Positions 7,426-16,186 of a DNA stretch of 64,000 bases are shown here, in pieces (position 1 is the stretch's first letter; every line of letters begins with the position of its first letter). Under the pieces are notes generated by a model. The model had not been told where the DNA came from and searched no databases. It saw only the letters and a program-made list of their open reading frames with translations. The stretch is taken from contig OZ245761.1 of the NCBI GenBank assembly GCA_965227535.1, positions 1,116,001 to 1,180,000 of the forward strand, read 5' to 3'. Position numbers and translations under genes: made by a program. Origin of the DNA: SZUA-430 sp965227535. GTDB taxonomy: Bacteria > Pseudomonadota > Alphaproteobacteria > Micropepsales > Micropepsaceae.

Positions 7426-8589
7426 TCACCTCAACCCCAAGCCGCGCGCGATGATGCCGCGCAAGATCTCGCGCGTACCCCCGCGCAGCGAAAACGACGG
7501 CGACACTTGCGTGAGATAAGCCTGCACGCGGCGCAAGCCGTCGCTCGCGGTCGCCGACGTCTCCAGCCCTAACAGATCATGCGCGACCTGCGGAATATCC
7601 TGCTCGAACACCGCACCGATGTCCTTCACCAACGCCGCCTCCAATGCCGGGTTCGCCCCCGCCTGAAGCTGCGTCGCGACGGACAGCGACAATCGCCGCA
7701 ACGCGTGAAGCCGCGCCGTCAAACTTCCGAGCGCTATCGCCACCCGCTCCGACGGATTGGGCCCCGCCGCCGCAACAAGATGCTTGAGCAACATCATGCT
7801 CGACAGAAACCGCTCGGGCCCCGACCGCTCATAGGCGAGTTCGGCGGTCACCTGCGCCCAACCCTGCCCCTCCGCCCCGATGATCGCATCGGGAGGCAGC
7901 AGCGTGTTGTCGAAAACCACTTCGTTGAAATGCTCGTGCCCCGTGAGATCGGCGATCGGCCGCACCTTGATCCCAGGCGTCTTCATGTCGACGAGGAATT
8001 GCGACAAACCCATCTGCCGCTGGTCTGCGCCTTCACCGGTGCGGAACAACGCGATCATGTAGTGCGCGCGATGCGCCGAAGAACTCCACAGCTTTGTGCC
8101 ACTGACGCGCCAGCCGTCGTTCGTCCGAACGGCCCGAACACGCACGCTGGCGAGGTCCGAACCCGAATCAGGCTCGCTCATCCCGATCGCGAAATAGGTC
8201 TCGCCCCGCGCGATTCCCGGCAGCACGCGCTGACGCTGTTCCTCGGTGCCGAACTTGAGAAGCAGGGGACCGCTCTGACGGTCCGCGACCCAATGCGCCG
8301 CGACCGGCGCGCCGGCAGCCAGCACCTCTTCGCTGACGACATACCGTTCGAGCGCCGTACGCTCGTGCCCGCCATACTTCTTCGGCCACGTCAGGCCGAT
8401 GAAGCCTTTCGCGCCGAGCCGGCGGCTGAAGTCGGGATTGAACCCGCTCCACGACTGCGCCCTCGTCTCAGGCGGGATCGCCGCGATCTCTTCGGCGAGA
8501 AACGCGCGAATATCGTGGCGCAATCGCTCCGCTTCCGGCGGAAGCGTGGCGAGCTGAAATCGAAACGGCAGGGGTTGAGCGAGATCCAT
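7426..8589 (-). CDS. Acyl-CoA dehydrogenase, long subunit
   Basis: A 387-residue acyl-CoA dehydrogenase. Visible motifs: the N-terminal helical part with FIGLTWPKKYGGHERTAL, the FAD-binding signature YFAIGMSEPDSGSDLASVRV, the beta domain VSGTKLWSSSAHRAHYM, and the C-terminal GTREILRGIIARGLGLR. It catalyses alpha-beta dehydrogenation of an acyl-CoA with electrons passed to ETF. It is the first gene of a two-gene unit with the shorter paralogue downstream (4-bp gap). The context gives no substrate; the next gene is a glycosidase. Confidence 0.9.
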   Translation of the reverse strand: MDLAQPLPFRFQLATLPPEAERLRHDIRAFLAEEIAAIPPETRAQSWSGFNPDFSRRLGAKGFIGLTWPKKYGGHERTALERYVVSEEVLAAGAPVAAHWVADRQSGPLLLKFGTEEQRQRVLPGIARGETYFAIGMSEPDSGSDLASVRVRAVRTNDGWRVSGTKLWSSSAHRAHYMIALFRTGEGADQRQMGLSQFLVDMKTPGIKVRPIADLTGHEHFNEVVFDNTLLPPDAIIGAEGQGWAQVTAELAYERSGPERFLSSMMLLKHLVAAAGPNPSERVAIALGSLTARLHALRRLSLSVATQLQAGANPALEAALVKDIGAVFEQDIPQVAHDLLGLETSATASDGLRRVQAYLTQVSPSFSLRGGTREILRGIIARGLGLR

Positions 8590-8620
8590 GGCGCCGCACT
8601 ATGGCCCATGTTCGCACTCA

Positions 8621-8710
8621 GTGTCATGGTCCGCGGAGGCGGACCACCCACGACTTTGTCACCGACACCTACGGAAGTCGTGGATGGTCGGCCTGCGCCG
8701 ACCATGACAC
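8621..8710. repeat. Palindromic intergenic repeat (family A, complete copy)
   Basis: A 90-bp imperfect palindrome. The ends GTGTCATGG and CCATGACAC are exact reverse complements; inside them are CCACCCACGACTT and AAGTCGTGG-TGG arms around a short loop. The first half recurs at 45813-45848. It lies between the acyl-CoA dehydrogenase gene and the two tiny membrane genes. Typical of REP/BIME-like elements; no coding content. Confidence 0.7.
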
Positions 8711-8722
8711 CCGAGGGAAAAG

Positions 8723-8842
8723 TTAGAGCGTCGGCCTCTTTCGCTCCAACCGGCGGCGCTTCCGCACCGCGCGGTCCCGGACCACAAAGCCGGTCACGAA
8801 CCCTGCGCCAAGGATCATCGTCGCAATGATCAGCGCGTCCAT
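8723..8842 (-). CDS. 39-residue single-pass membrane protein
   Basis: Begins MDALIIATMILGAGFVTGFV and continues with a strongly basic tail (VRDRAVRKRRRLERKRPTL). One hydrophobic segment (residues 3-21) followed by positive charge implies a bitopic inner-membrane protein with the C-terminus in the cytoplasm. GAGGA lies at the right distance before the ATG at 8842. The start overlaps the end of the preceding 54-residue gene by 13 bases, so translation is probably coupled. The motif GFVTGFVVR matches GYAAGFGVR of its partner, suggesting a duplicated or interacting helix. Function unknown. Confidence 0.6.
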   Translation of the reverse strand: MDALIIATMILGAGFVTGFVVRDRAVRKRRRLERKRPTL

Positions 8843-8994
8843 ACCTGGTCCTCGCGATAGTCAAAGTCGCGCAAGGATGACATGGGGCGATAGCGCGTAC
8901 GCATGGCGTGCATGTGGGCACTCACCGTCCGAACGCCGAAACCGGCCGCATAACCGATCGCAAACAAGACCCCCACAGCCACGAACAAATCCAT
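8830..8994 (-). CDS. 54-residue single-pass membrane protein
   Basis: Begins MDLFVAVGVLFAIGYAAGFG, a hydrophobic helix of about 20 residues, then a polar C-terminal half (VRTVSAHMHAMRTRYRP, SSLRDFDYREDQVWTR). The ATG at 8994 follows GGAGA at about 10 bases. The stop codon overlaps the start region of the 39-residue gene (8830-8842). The two together occupy most of the space between a dehydrogenase gene and the GH42 gene. They have the look of a small-protein pair such as a membrane-embedded regulator or toxin-like unit, but I have no family assignment. Confidence 0.6.
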   Translation of the reverse strand: MDLFVAVGVLFAIGYAAGFGVRTVSAHMHAMRTRYRPMSSLRDFDYREDQVWTR

Positions 8995-9216
8995 CTACCG
9001 ATCTCCGTTTTTGTGTTGGCCTTTCGCTCCGAACGCGCTGGGCAGTGTGCCTGCCGAACATCAGTGCGATGAGAAACGCCAACCGCAGCTTGACACTGCT
9101 TCATCGGTTATGAGCGCGACATTCGTGATGGTCAACTCTTGAAATGTTTTTGTACCGCGTCGTGAATTGCATCCACTGATTCGAATGTCGCGACGCGAGC
9201 AATCGATGAACGGCGC

Positions 9217-11181
9217 TCAGGAAATCGATGCGGAGAAGTTGTGCGCACCAATCGTCTGCGCGCCCAATACGTACCTACCTGACGCGTTCGCGAGTGCGGT
9301 TTGCGAATCAGTTCCGTAATTGAAACTGAAAGTGATTCGTCCGCGCCGCCGCACGCGCACATCCGCCGGCAGCATCACCGTTTCAACGCCCGCTTGGTGA
9401 AGCGCGTGCTGTGCAACATCAAGCGCCAGCTCCCGCGTCGGCCAAACCGCGAGATAAAACCGGCGATCGCTGCGCATCAGCGCCGGCGCGCCGGTTGCAA
9501 ACGAAGCCAGCACGTCCAATCCCGCGCGCGGCTCGATCATCTCGCTCCACGTCCCGCACGCATAAGTTCGATTTCCCCAAACCACGTCGCGCGACGTGCC
9601 GGGCCGCAAACTTTCGACGCGCGCAACCTTCATCGGCAACAACGCCTGCAGCGGACCGGGCGGCAACGCGCGCGGAATCTGGAAACTCTCCGTCTTCGCG
9701 CCGGTGCGAATGCCGAAAACGGCAACGCCCGCGAACGCAGCGAACGCCTGCGCCGCCCCATCGCTCACATGCGGCAAGCTAGGTACGAACACGGCGCGAT
9801 ACGGTTTCAGATCGGCGCCCGGCGGCACGATGTCGATATCGACGCCAAGTCGCCTGAGCGCGGTGTACCAACTGAACACCAGCGCCAGATAACTGAACGA
9901 CCGCCCTTGCGGCTGAACCTCATGCATCCACGCCGCTTCGTAGTCGAAGACGATCGCGACGCTGGCCGGCGTCGGCGGCGCACTCAACGCCTCGCGCCAC
10001 CAATCGCTGTCGATCTCGCGCGCGACGGCACCGGCTTCATGCCCACCAACGTCGAGCACATTGTCCGGCCGGTTCAACCCGGCGTGCATCTGCTCCTGCG
10101 CAAACGGCGCCTGCCGCCAGCGAAAGAAACTGACGACCTCCGCCCCATGCGCCAGCGCTTCCCACGCCCACAAGCGAACCACGCCAGCCGACGGCGAGGG
10201 ATTCCACAGCGCCCAGTTCACGGGTCCGGGCTGCTGCTCCATCACCCAGAACCGCCCGCGCCCGACACCGCGATAGAGATCGTGATGAAACGCCGAGATG
10301 TCGGGATGCCCCGTTTGTGCATAACGCTGACGCTCCGCTTCGCTGAATCCCGTCGTCGGCAGGCTGTCGGTGAAACCCAGCGGATAGGAATCCCAACTTG
10401 CAAGATCGATCCCCTCGCCAACCTTCCAATGATCGAAGTCGAGAAACGCGCCCATAAAATTGTGCGTCACGAACCGCCCCGGCGAATGACGCCGGATGAT
10501 CTCAACCTGATCCGCATTGAAGCGCGCCACCTGTTCGGACGAATAGCGAAAGAAATCCATCCGGTGAATCGGATTGAGCTCGGTCACCGACTCCATCGGC
10601 AAGTCGATCTCGTCGAACGACCGATACGACATGCTCCAGAACCGATTGCCCCACGCCTCGTTCAACGCATCGACGTCGCCGTACCGCACCGCGAGCCACG
10701 CGCGAAACCCAACAAGCGCACAGGGCGAATATGACCGCACCGTGTCGTGACACCCGTACTCGTTGTCGGTCTGCCATCCGGCGACGGCGTCATGCCGTCC
10801 ATAGCGCACGGCGAACGCTTCGGTGATGCGCCGGCTCTCCGCGCGAAACGTCTCGCTGGAGAAGCAGTAGTGACGCCGCGATCCGAACCCGCGCACCCGC
10901 CCGCGCGAATCATGCGGCAAGATGTCGGGGGAGCGATCGACGAGCCACTTCGGCGGCGTCGCCGTCGGTGTCCCCATCACAATCTTGAGACCCGCGGCGC
11001 CGAGCGTCTCGACCGCACGGTCCAGCCAGCCCCAATCGAATCGCCCCGGTTCCGGCTCGACGACGCTCCACGAGAACTCGCCGATCCGCACGTAACGAAG
11101 CCCCAGCTCCGCCATCCGGCGGGCATCGTCCGCCCACATCGTTTCGGGCCAGTGCTCCGGGTAATAGCAAACGCCAAGCAT
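9217..11181 (-). CDS. Beta-galactosidase, glycoside hydrolase family 42
   Basis: A 654-residue cytoplasmic enzyme (no signal peptide) that hydrolyses terminal beta-galactosides with retention. The N-terminal TIM barrel starts MLGVCYYPEHWPE and carries the acid/base Glu141 in GWQTDNEYGCHDT and the nucleophile Glu315 in FWVMEQQPGPVNW. A trimerisation domain and a C-terminal beta domain (ITFSFNYGTDSQ) follow, so the length and architecture are complete. No sugar transporter or LacI-type regulator lies beside it, so its substrate may be an internalised oligosaccharide. The promoter should lie in 11182-11378, which it shares with the divergent PBP gene. Confidence 0.92.
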   Translation of the reverse strand: MLGVCYYPEHWPETMWADDARRMAELGLRYVRIGEFSWSVVEPEPGRFDWGWLDRAVETLGAAGLKIVMGTPTATPPKWLVDRSPDILPHDSRGRVRGFGSRRHYCFSSETFRAESRRITEAFAVRYGRHDAVAGWQTDNEYGCHDTVRSYSPCALVGFRAWLAVRYGDVDALNEAWGNRFWSMSYRSFDEIDLPMESVTELNPIHRMDFFRYSSEQVARFNADQVEIIRRHSPGRFVTHNFMGAFLDFDHWKVGEGIDLASWDSYPLGFTDSLPTTGFSEAERQRYAQTGHPDISAFHHDLYRGVGRGRFWVMEQQPGPVNWALWNPSPSAGVVRLWAWEALAHGAEVVSFFRWRQAPFAQEQMHAGLNRPDNVLDVGGHEAGAVAREIDSDWWREALSAPPTPASVAIVFDYEAAWMHEVQPQGRSFSYLALVFSWYTALRRLGVDIDIVPPGADLKPYRAVFVPSLPHVSDGAAQAFAAFAGVAVFGIRTGAKTESFQIPRALPPGPLQALLPMKVARVESLRPGTSRDVVWGNRTYACGTWSEMIEPRAGLDVLASFATGAPALMRSDRRFYLAVWPTRELALDVAQHALHQAGVETVMLPADVRVRRRGRITFSFNYGTDSQTALANASGRYVLGAQTIGAHNFSASIS

Positions 11182-11378
11182 GAAAGTTCCTTAATTGCCC
11201 GGCGGTTCGGGCAGGCGAACGGCGGCTTTGCGGCAAGAACGCGCGGGCGAACGCCCCGCCGTAATTTCGCCTAACGCGAGGGCGAGTGACAATGGAGGCT
11301 AGCCCCCCGCTTTGCGCAGTGAAAGAATAGCAAACTGCAGCGGGGATCGGCCTAGGGCAGCCCTGGACCGGACACGAA

Positions 11379-13670
11379 ATGTCATCCGACGACTCGAACA
11401 ACGAACCGACCATCAATCCGACCCCGCGCGACGCGTGGGAGGAACCGCCGCAACGCACGCGCCGCCCCTGGTGGTTTTGGCTGGCGACCGGCTTTGGCGG
11501 CATCATCCTGTTCTTCTCCGCGTGCTTCGTCGCGCTCTACTATCTCTACGCCCCCGACCTGCCGATCACAGCCGACCGCCTGGGCGAACTCAATCGCACG
11601 CCCTCGATCACGCTGACCGACGCCGCGGGCAAAGCCTTCGCCACGCGCGGCGCGGCGTTCGGCTATCGCGTCAAGGTCGACGAGATGCCGCCCTATCTGC
11701 CGGCGTCGTTCATTATCTTGGAGGACCGCCGCTTCTACTCGCACGGGGGTGTGGACTATCGCGGCATGATGCGCGCGGTGTGGGCGAACTGGACCGCCGG
11801 CGGCGTCGTGCAAGGCGGCTCGACCATCACGCAGCAGCTGGCCAAGAACACGTTCCTGAAACCGGAGCGCACTTGGTCGCGCAAGCTCGAAGAACTCTTC
11901 CTCGCCTTCTGGCTCGAACGCCACTACTCGAAGGACGAGATCCTCACCCTCTATTTGAACCGCATCTACCTGGGCTCCGGCGCCTACGGCGTCGACGCCG
12001 CCGCGCGCGAGTACTTCGACAAATCCGTCCGCGACGTGACGCTGGCTGAAGCGGCGATGCTCGCCGCCCTCACCCGCGCGCCGTCGCGCTATTCGCCGGA
12101 CGCGAATCTGAAGGTCGCCCAAACGCGCGCCGCGATGGTCGTCGATCTCCTCCTCGCAGACGGTCAGATCAACGAAGAGCAGGCGAAGAAGGCCAAAGCC
12201 AACCCGGCGAAGCCCGTCCTGAAGGAAGGCACCGAAAGCGCCAACTACTTCGCCGATTTCGTGATGGATCAGCTGACCAAGCTCGACATCCGCCCGAACC
12301 AGGACCTCGTGGTCAGCACCACCATCGACACGCGCCTGCAAACCGTCGCGCAGAAGACGCTGACGGCGGTGCTCGACAAAGACGGCAAGGGCCGCGCGGT
12401 CAGCCAAGGCGCGCTCGTCGCGATGGAGCCGTCGGGCGCCATCCGCAGCATCGTCGGCGGCCGCGACTACACGGTCTCGACGTTCAACCGCTCCTACCAA
12501 GCTCGCCGCCAACCAGGCTCGTCGTTCAAGCCGTTCGTCTATCTGGCAGCGCTCGAACACGGCCTGACGCCGGACGACATCCGCGACGACGCGCCGTATG
12601 AGAACCGTGGCTGGTCACCCGACAACTACGACCACTCGTATCTCGGGCCCATCACTCTGCGCGAAGCGCTAGCGAAGTCGATCAACACCGTCGCCGTGCG
12701 CATCGCCGACGAAGTCGGCCGCCGCAAAGTCATCGCCGTCGCGCAGCGCCTCGGCATCACCTCGCCGCTCGAACCGAACCGCTCGCTCCCGCTCGGCACA
12801 TCCGAAGTCACGCTCTACGAGATGACGCGGGCGTTCGCGTCCTTCGCCAACAAGGGCAACCGCGTCGACCCTTACGTGATCCTCGACGTCAAAACGACCG
12901 ACGGCACGGTGCTCTACCAATACCGCGCCGCACCGCCGATCCCGGTCATGAGCCGCCGTTCGCTCGAAGAGATGAACCAGATGCTCTACGAGGTCGTGCA
13001 GACCGGCACCGGCCAGCGCGGCGACATGGGCGACCGCCCGGTGGCCGCGAAAACCGGCACCAGCCAGGATTGGCGCGACGCCTGGTTCGTCGGTTACTCC
13101 GCCGACTTCGTCACCGGCGTCTGGCTCGGCAACGACGACAACACGTCGATGCAGAAGATCGTCGGCGGCAGCCTGCCTGCCAGCATCTGGAAGAACTACA
13201 TGCAGGCAGCGCATAGGAACGTTCCGCCCCACACCCTGCCCGGCATCGACACTTACGGCAGCTCGGCCTCGAATGAGGGCGGCAACGAAGACAACCCCTG
13301 GGTCGACCGCGGTGATGACGATTCGCAAGACCGCCGCGCACCCGGCCGCGACCGCGGCGTCATCGAAGACTTCTTTGACGGCCTTTTCGGCGGCGACACC
13401 GCACTGCCTGCACCGCCGCCGCCGATGGGCCCGCGCTATGGACCTCGCGTAGAGGCTGAGCCCGAACCCGATCCGGCCGATGTCGAAGACCTGAGAGCCG
13501 CGGAAGAAGCGGCAGAAGAAGACGCCGTGCGCGCAGCGGAAGTCGCCCGCGACAACCGCCGGAGCGTCCCGCTCAGCGCGCCGCCCGCACCACCGCCGCC
13601 AGAGCCAGCCGAACCCGACGGACCGTACCGTCAGCCACAGGCCGACCCGGACGAAGCGTCGCCCTTCTAG
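11379..13670 (+). CDS. Bifunctional penicillin-binding protein 1A (class A PBP)
   Basis: A 763-residue murein synthase. Short cytoplasmic N-terminus, one TM (about 33-58), GT51 glycosyltransferase domain with catalytic Glu115 in ILEDRRFYSHGGVD and the QGGSTITQQLAKN motif, then the transpeptidase domain with Ser381 in PGSSFKP, SIN (434-436) and KTGT (558-561). It polymerises lipid II and cross-links peptidoglycan in the periplasm. The last 150 residues are a low-complexity Pro/Glu/Asp tail, longer than usual and probably a disordered docking segment. Upstream is the divergent GH42 gene; downstream is the DUF1214/DUF1254 pair on the same strand. Confidence 0.93.
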   Translation: MSSDDSNNEPTINPTPRDAWEEPPQRTRRPWWFWLATGFGGIILFFSACFVALYYLYAPDLPITADRLGELNRTPSITLTDAAGKAFATRGAAFGYRVKVDEMPPYLPASFIILEDRRFYSHGGVDYRGMMRAVWANWTAGGVVQGGSTITQQLAKNTFLKPERTWSRKLEELFLAFWLERHYSKDEILTLYLNRIYLGSGAYGVDAAAREYFDKSVRDVTLAEAAMLAALTRAPSRYSPDANLKVAQTRAAMVVDLLLADGQINEEQAKKAKANPAKPVLKEGTESANYFADFVMDQLTKLDIRPNQDLVVSTTIDTRLQTVAQKTLTAVLDKDGKGRAVSQGALVAMEPSGAIRSIVGGRDYTVSTFNRSYQARRQPGSSFKPFVYLAALEHGLTPDDIRDDAPYENRGWSPDNYDHSYLGPITLREALAKSINTVAVRIADEVGRRKVIAVAQRLGITSPLEPNRSLPLGTSEVTLYEMTRAFASFANKGNRVDPYVILDVKTTDGTVLYQYRAAPPIPVMSRRSLEEMNQMLYEVVQTGTGQRGDMGDRPVAAKTGTSQDWRDAWFVGYSADFVTGVWLGNDDNTSMQKIVGGSLPASIWKNYMQAAHRNVPPHTLPGIDTYGSSASNEGGNEDNPWVDRGDDDSQDRRAPGRDRGVIEDFFDGLFGGDTALPAPPPPMGPRYGPRVEAEPEPDPADVEDLRAAEEAAEEDAVRAAEVARDNRRSVPLSAPPAPPPPEPAEPDGPYRQPQADPDEASPF

Positions 13671-13752
13671 CCCTGTGACCCACCCGCACTGGTGAGCGCC
13701 GCCGGCCGGCGGCTAAAGTCGCACCGCCATTGGTTTCGAGAATCGAGTCGCG

Positions 13753-14328
13753 ATGAGATTTCTGCTGCGCCTGTTGGGTTCACTTGTGCTGGCCGCCGCC
13801 TTGGGCCTGGGCAGTGCCTACGCGGTCGCACGCTACGCGATGCAAGGCGACACGGTGATCGCAAACGGTCCGTGGTCCGCGAACCTCGCGGCCGGCGGCA
13901 CGGGCGCCGACATCTACACCCGCACCTATGTCGCGCTGACAGGCCTGCTCGCGCTCAACAAGGACGAGACGATCTACTACAACGCGACCCAAGACAGCGC
14001 CGGCGAAGCGCTGGACGGCGCCTGCACCTATCGAATCGAAGGCCGCGACCCGGACGCGCGCTGGTGGAGCTTCACGGTCTACGGCAAAGACCACTTCCTG
14101 ATCGACACGCCGACAAAACGCTACTCCGTCAGCAAGACCAGCGTCGTCCGCTCGGCCGACGGCGCGTTCGTCGTCCGCCTCTCGACGACCGAAGAACCGA
14201 ACAACTGGATCGCAACGCCGCCCGACGGCTTCCAGATCACGCTGCGCCTCTACAATCCGAACGCGTCGGTGAAGGACAATCCGGCAACCGTGGCGCTGCC
14301 CGCGATCGTGAAGGAGGCCTGCTCATGA
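13753..14328 (+). CDS. DUF1214 domain protein
   Basis: A 191-residue protein with an N-terminal signal or anchor (MRFLLRLLGSLVLAAALGLG) and a DUF1214-type beta domain: IYYNATQDSAGEALDGACTY, RWWSFTVYGKDHFLIDT, and NNWIATPPDGFQITLRLYNP. Exported or membrane-anchored. Its stop overlaps the start of the next gene (ATGA), which carries the DUF1254 half. In many bacteria the two domains form one protein; here they are two coupled genes. Function of the family is unknown. Confidence 0.82.
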   Translation: MRFLLRLLGSLVLAAALGLGSAYAVARYAMQGDTVIANGPWSANLAAGGTGADIYTRTYVALTGLLALNKDETIYYNATQDSAGEALDGACTYRIEGRDPDARWWSFTVYGKDHFLIDTPTKRYSVSKTSVVRSADGAFVVRLSTTEEPNNWIATPPDGFQITLRLYNPNASVKDNPATVALPAIVKEACS

Positions 14329-14852
14329 TCCGCTGGGCCGGTTGGCTGCTCTTCACGCTGGCGCTCGCCGCCGTGATTCACGGCGCGGCCATCGCCAACG
14401 CCCCCGACTTCATCATGTCGCGCGCCATGTCCGCGATGGGTGGCAAGGGCATCAATACGATCTCGCATGTCGACCGCGCGACGGCGGCCTCGCGCACCAT
14501 CGTGAAGCCAAGCCCCGACCTGCTCTACTCGCACTGCGTCTTCGACGTGTCGCGCCAACCACTGAAAATCACGACGGCCGCGCCGACCGACACGTACTGG
14601 TCGGTCGCCCTCTACGCGTCGAACACCGACAATTTCTACGTCCTGAACGACACGCAAGCGAAAAGCCAACCAGCCACGATCATCCTCGTCGGCCAAGGCC
14701 AAACCGTGCCGCCACAACCCGAAGGCACGATCACCGTCGCCGCACCGTCACAAAAAGGCGTCGTCCTCTTCCGCACCCTCATCAACGACGACGCCCGCGA
14801 ACCCGAACTAGACCGCATGCGCCGCGCCGCCAGTTGCGAACCCTTGCGCTAG
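14325..14852 (+). CDS. DUF1254 domain protein
   Basis: A 175-residue protein anchored or exported by an N-terminal hydrophobic helix (WAGWLLFTLALAAVIHGAAI). The rest resembles the DUF1254 domain (SPDLLYSHCVFDVSRQPLKI, TYWSVALYASNTDNFYVLND). AAGGAGG precedes the ATG at 14325, inside the end of the DUF1214 gene, showing translational coupling. Likely forms a complex with the DUF1214 product in the periplasm. A 178-bp palindromic repeat follows. Confidence 0.8.
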   Translation: MIRWAGWLLFTLALAAVIHGAAIANAPDFIMSRAMSAMGGKGINTISHVDRATAASRTIVKPSPDLLYSHCVFDVSRQPLKITTAAPTDTYWSVALYASNTDNFYVLNDTQAKSQPATIILVGQGQTVPPQPEGTITVAAPSQKGVVLFRTLINDDAREPELDRMRRAASCEPLR

Positions 14853-14861
14853 AACAACCAG

Positions 14862-15039
14862 ACCTGTCATCCCGGAAGTTAGGCGAGCGCGTTGCGAAGC
14901 AACGCTCTTGCGAGCCTTACTGTCCGGGACCCAGGGTCAACGCACAAACGTTCGTGCAGCGACCCTGGGTCCCGGACAGCAGGCGCGTTACCCAAACGCG
15001 TTCCGCGTTTGGACGCTTCTAGCTTCCGGGATGACAGGT
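14862..15039. repeat. Nested palindromic repeat (family B, complete copy)
   Basis: Outer arms ACCTGTCATCCCGGAAG (14862-14878) and its exact reverse complement (15023-15039). Inner arms CTGTCCGGGACCCAGGGTC (14920-14938) and its exact reverse complement (14961-14979). Between them a GCGAGCGCGTTGC / GCAACGC hairpin. A decayed relative sits at 49443-49515 (shared GCGAGCCTTACTGTC). The structure would fold into a strong cruciform RNA or DNA. It fills the gap between the DUF1254 gene and the ABC transporter genes and could also act as a terminator. Confidence 0.75.
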
Positions 15040-15148
15040 TTGGGATTGCGCTGCCTCATCTATACGCACACATCGTGCATCGATCAGCGTTAGACCTGTC
15101 GCCTGCCTTTCGGCTAAACTTCGCTGAACAGATGGTGAGACCCACGCC

Positions 15149-16183
15149 ATGCCCCGCCTCAGCCGCCGCGCGACCCTGCTTGCGTTAGCGACCGCGCTCG
15201 CAAGCCCAGCATTCGCCGCAACGCCTGAACCCGCGAAACTGACCAAGATCACCTTCGTCACCGACTGGAAAGCGCAAGCCGAACACGGCGGCTTCTATCA
15301 GGCGGTCGCGGATGGCCTCTACAAGAAGGCGGGTCTCGACGTCACGATCAAGCAAGGCGGCCCCGCGGTGAACACGCCGCAGTTGATCGCGGCCGGCGCG
15401 GTCGACTTCGCGATGGGCTCGAACCACTTTCAGCCGCTGAACATCGTCGCCGCCGGCGGCGACGCGATGGCCGTCGCCGCCATCTTCCAGAAGGACCCGC
15501 AGGTGCTGATCACGCACCCGCGCGACGACATCAAAACGCTCGCCGACATGAAGGGCAAACCCATCATGATCTCCGACGCCACGATCTCGACGTGGTGGAT
15601 CTGGGCCAAGGCCCGCTACGGCTTCGACGACAAACAAATCCGCAAATACACGTTCAACCTGGCCCCGTTTCTCGTCGACCCAAAGGCGATCCAGCAAGGC
15701 TACGTCACGTCGGAACCGTACACGATCGAGACCCAAGGCAAGATCAAGCCGAAGGTCTTCCTGCTCGCCGACGCCGGCTATCCCGGCTACGCGAACTTCA
15801 TCCTCGCGCAAGGCAAAGACGTGCGCGAACGCCCGAAGGTCGTCCAAGCCTTCGTCGACGCCTCGATCGACGGCTGGAACACGTTCCTGAACGGCGACGC
15901 CAAACCCGCCGTCGCGCTGATCAAACGCGACAACCCGGAAATGACCGACGACATCATTGCCCAAGCCATCGTGCAGATGAAAACGCGCGGCATGGTCCAA
16001 GGCGCGGACGCAGCCGTGCTCGGCATCGGCGCGATGACGGCGGCACGCTGGAACACGTTCTTCGACTTGATGAAGGCGAACAAGGTCTACGACGACAAAC
16101 TCGACGTCACGAAAGCCTACACGACGCAGTTCGTGAACAAACGCCGCGCCGCCACCAACCCGCAAATCACCAAACCGCGCTGA
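15149..16183 (+). CDS. ABC transporter substrate-binding protein (ThiY/NMT1-like)
   Basis: A 344-residue periplasmic binding protein. The N-terminus MPRLSRRATLLALATALASP is a Tat-like signal peptide. The mature protein starts with KLTKITFVTDWKAQAEHGGF and has the NMT1/ThiY fold (EHGGFYQAVADGLYKKAGLD, GAVDFAMGSN). This family binds pyrimidine precursors of thiamin, or other small ligands such as sulfonates. No TPP riboswitch consensus is visible upstream, so thiamin uptake is not proven; the sulfite reductase operon downstream makes a sulfur compound possible. It forms an operon with the ATPase and permease that follow. Confidence 0.85.
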   Translation: MPRLSRRATLLALATALASPAFAATPEPAKLTKITFVTDWKAQAEHGGFYQAVADGLYKKAGLDVTIKQGGPAVNTPQLIAAGAVDFAMGSNHFQPLNIVAAGGDAMAVAAIFQKDPQVLITHPRDDIKTLADMKGKPIMISDATISTWWIWAKARYGFDDKQIRKYTFNLAPFLVDPKAIQQGYVTSEPYTIETQGKIKPKVFLLADAGYPGYANFILAQGKDVRERPKVVQAFVDASIDGWNTFLNGDAKPAVALIKRDNPEMTDDIIAQAIVQMKTRGMVQGADAAVLGIGAMTAARWNTFFDLMKANKVYDDKLDVTKAYTTQFVNKRRAATNPQITKPR

Positions 16184-16186
16184 CTT

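Noticed and set aside
7579..8829. Long plus-strand frame of 416 codons opposite the acyl-CoA dehydrogenase
   Set aside because: Antisense shadow of a conserved enzyme and part of the 8.6-kb repeat; Arg-rich, no domain.
9132..9362. 76-codon minus-strand frame past the end of the GH42 gene
   Set aside because: Overlaps the GH42 C-terminal domain in another frame, has no ribosome site and no recognisable family; the GH42 protein has a complete C-terminal domain already.
15060..15148. TPP riboswitch upstream of the ThiY-like gene
   Set aside because: Neither the CTGAGA box nor the ACCTGATCTGG block of the THI element is present.
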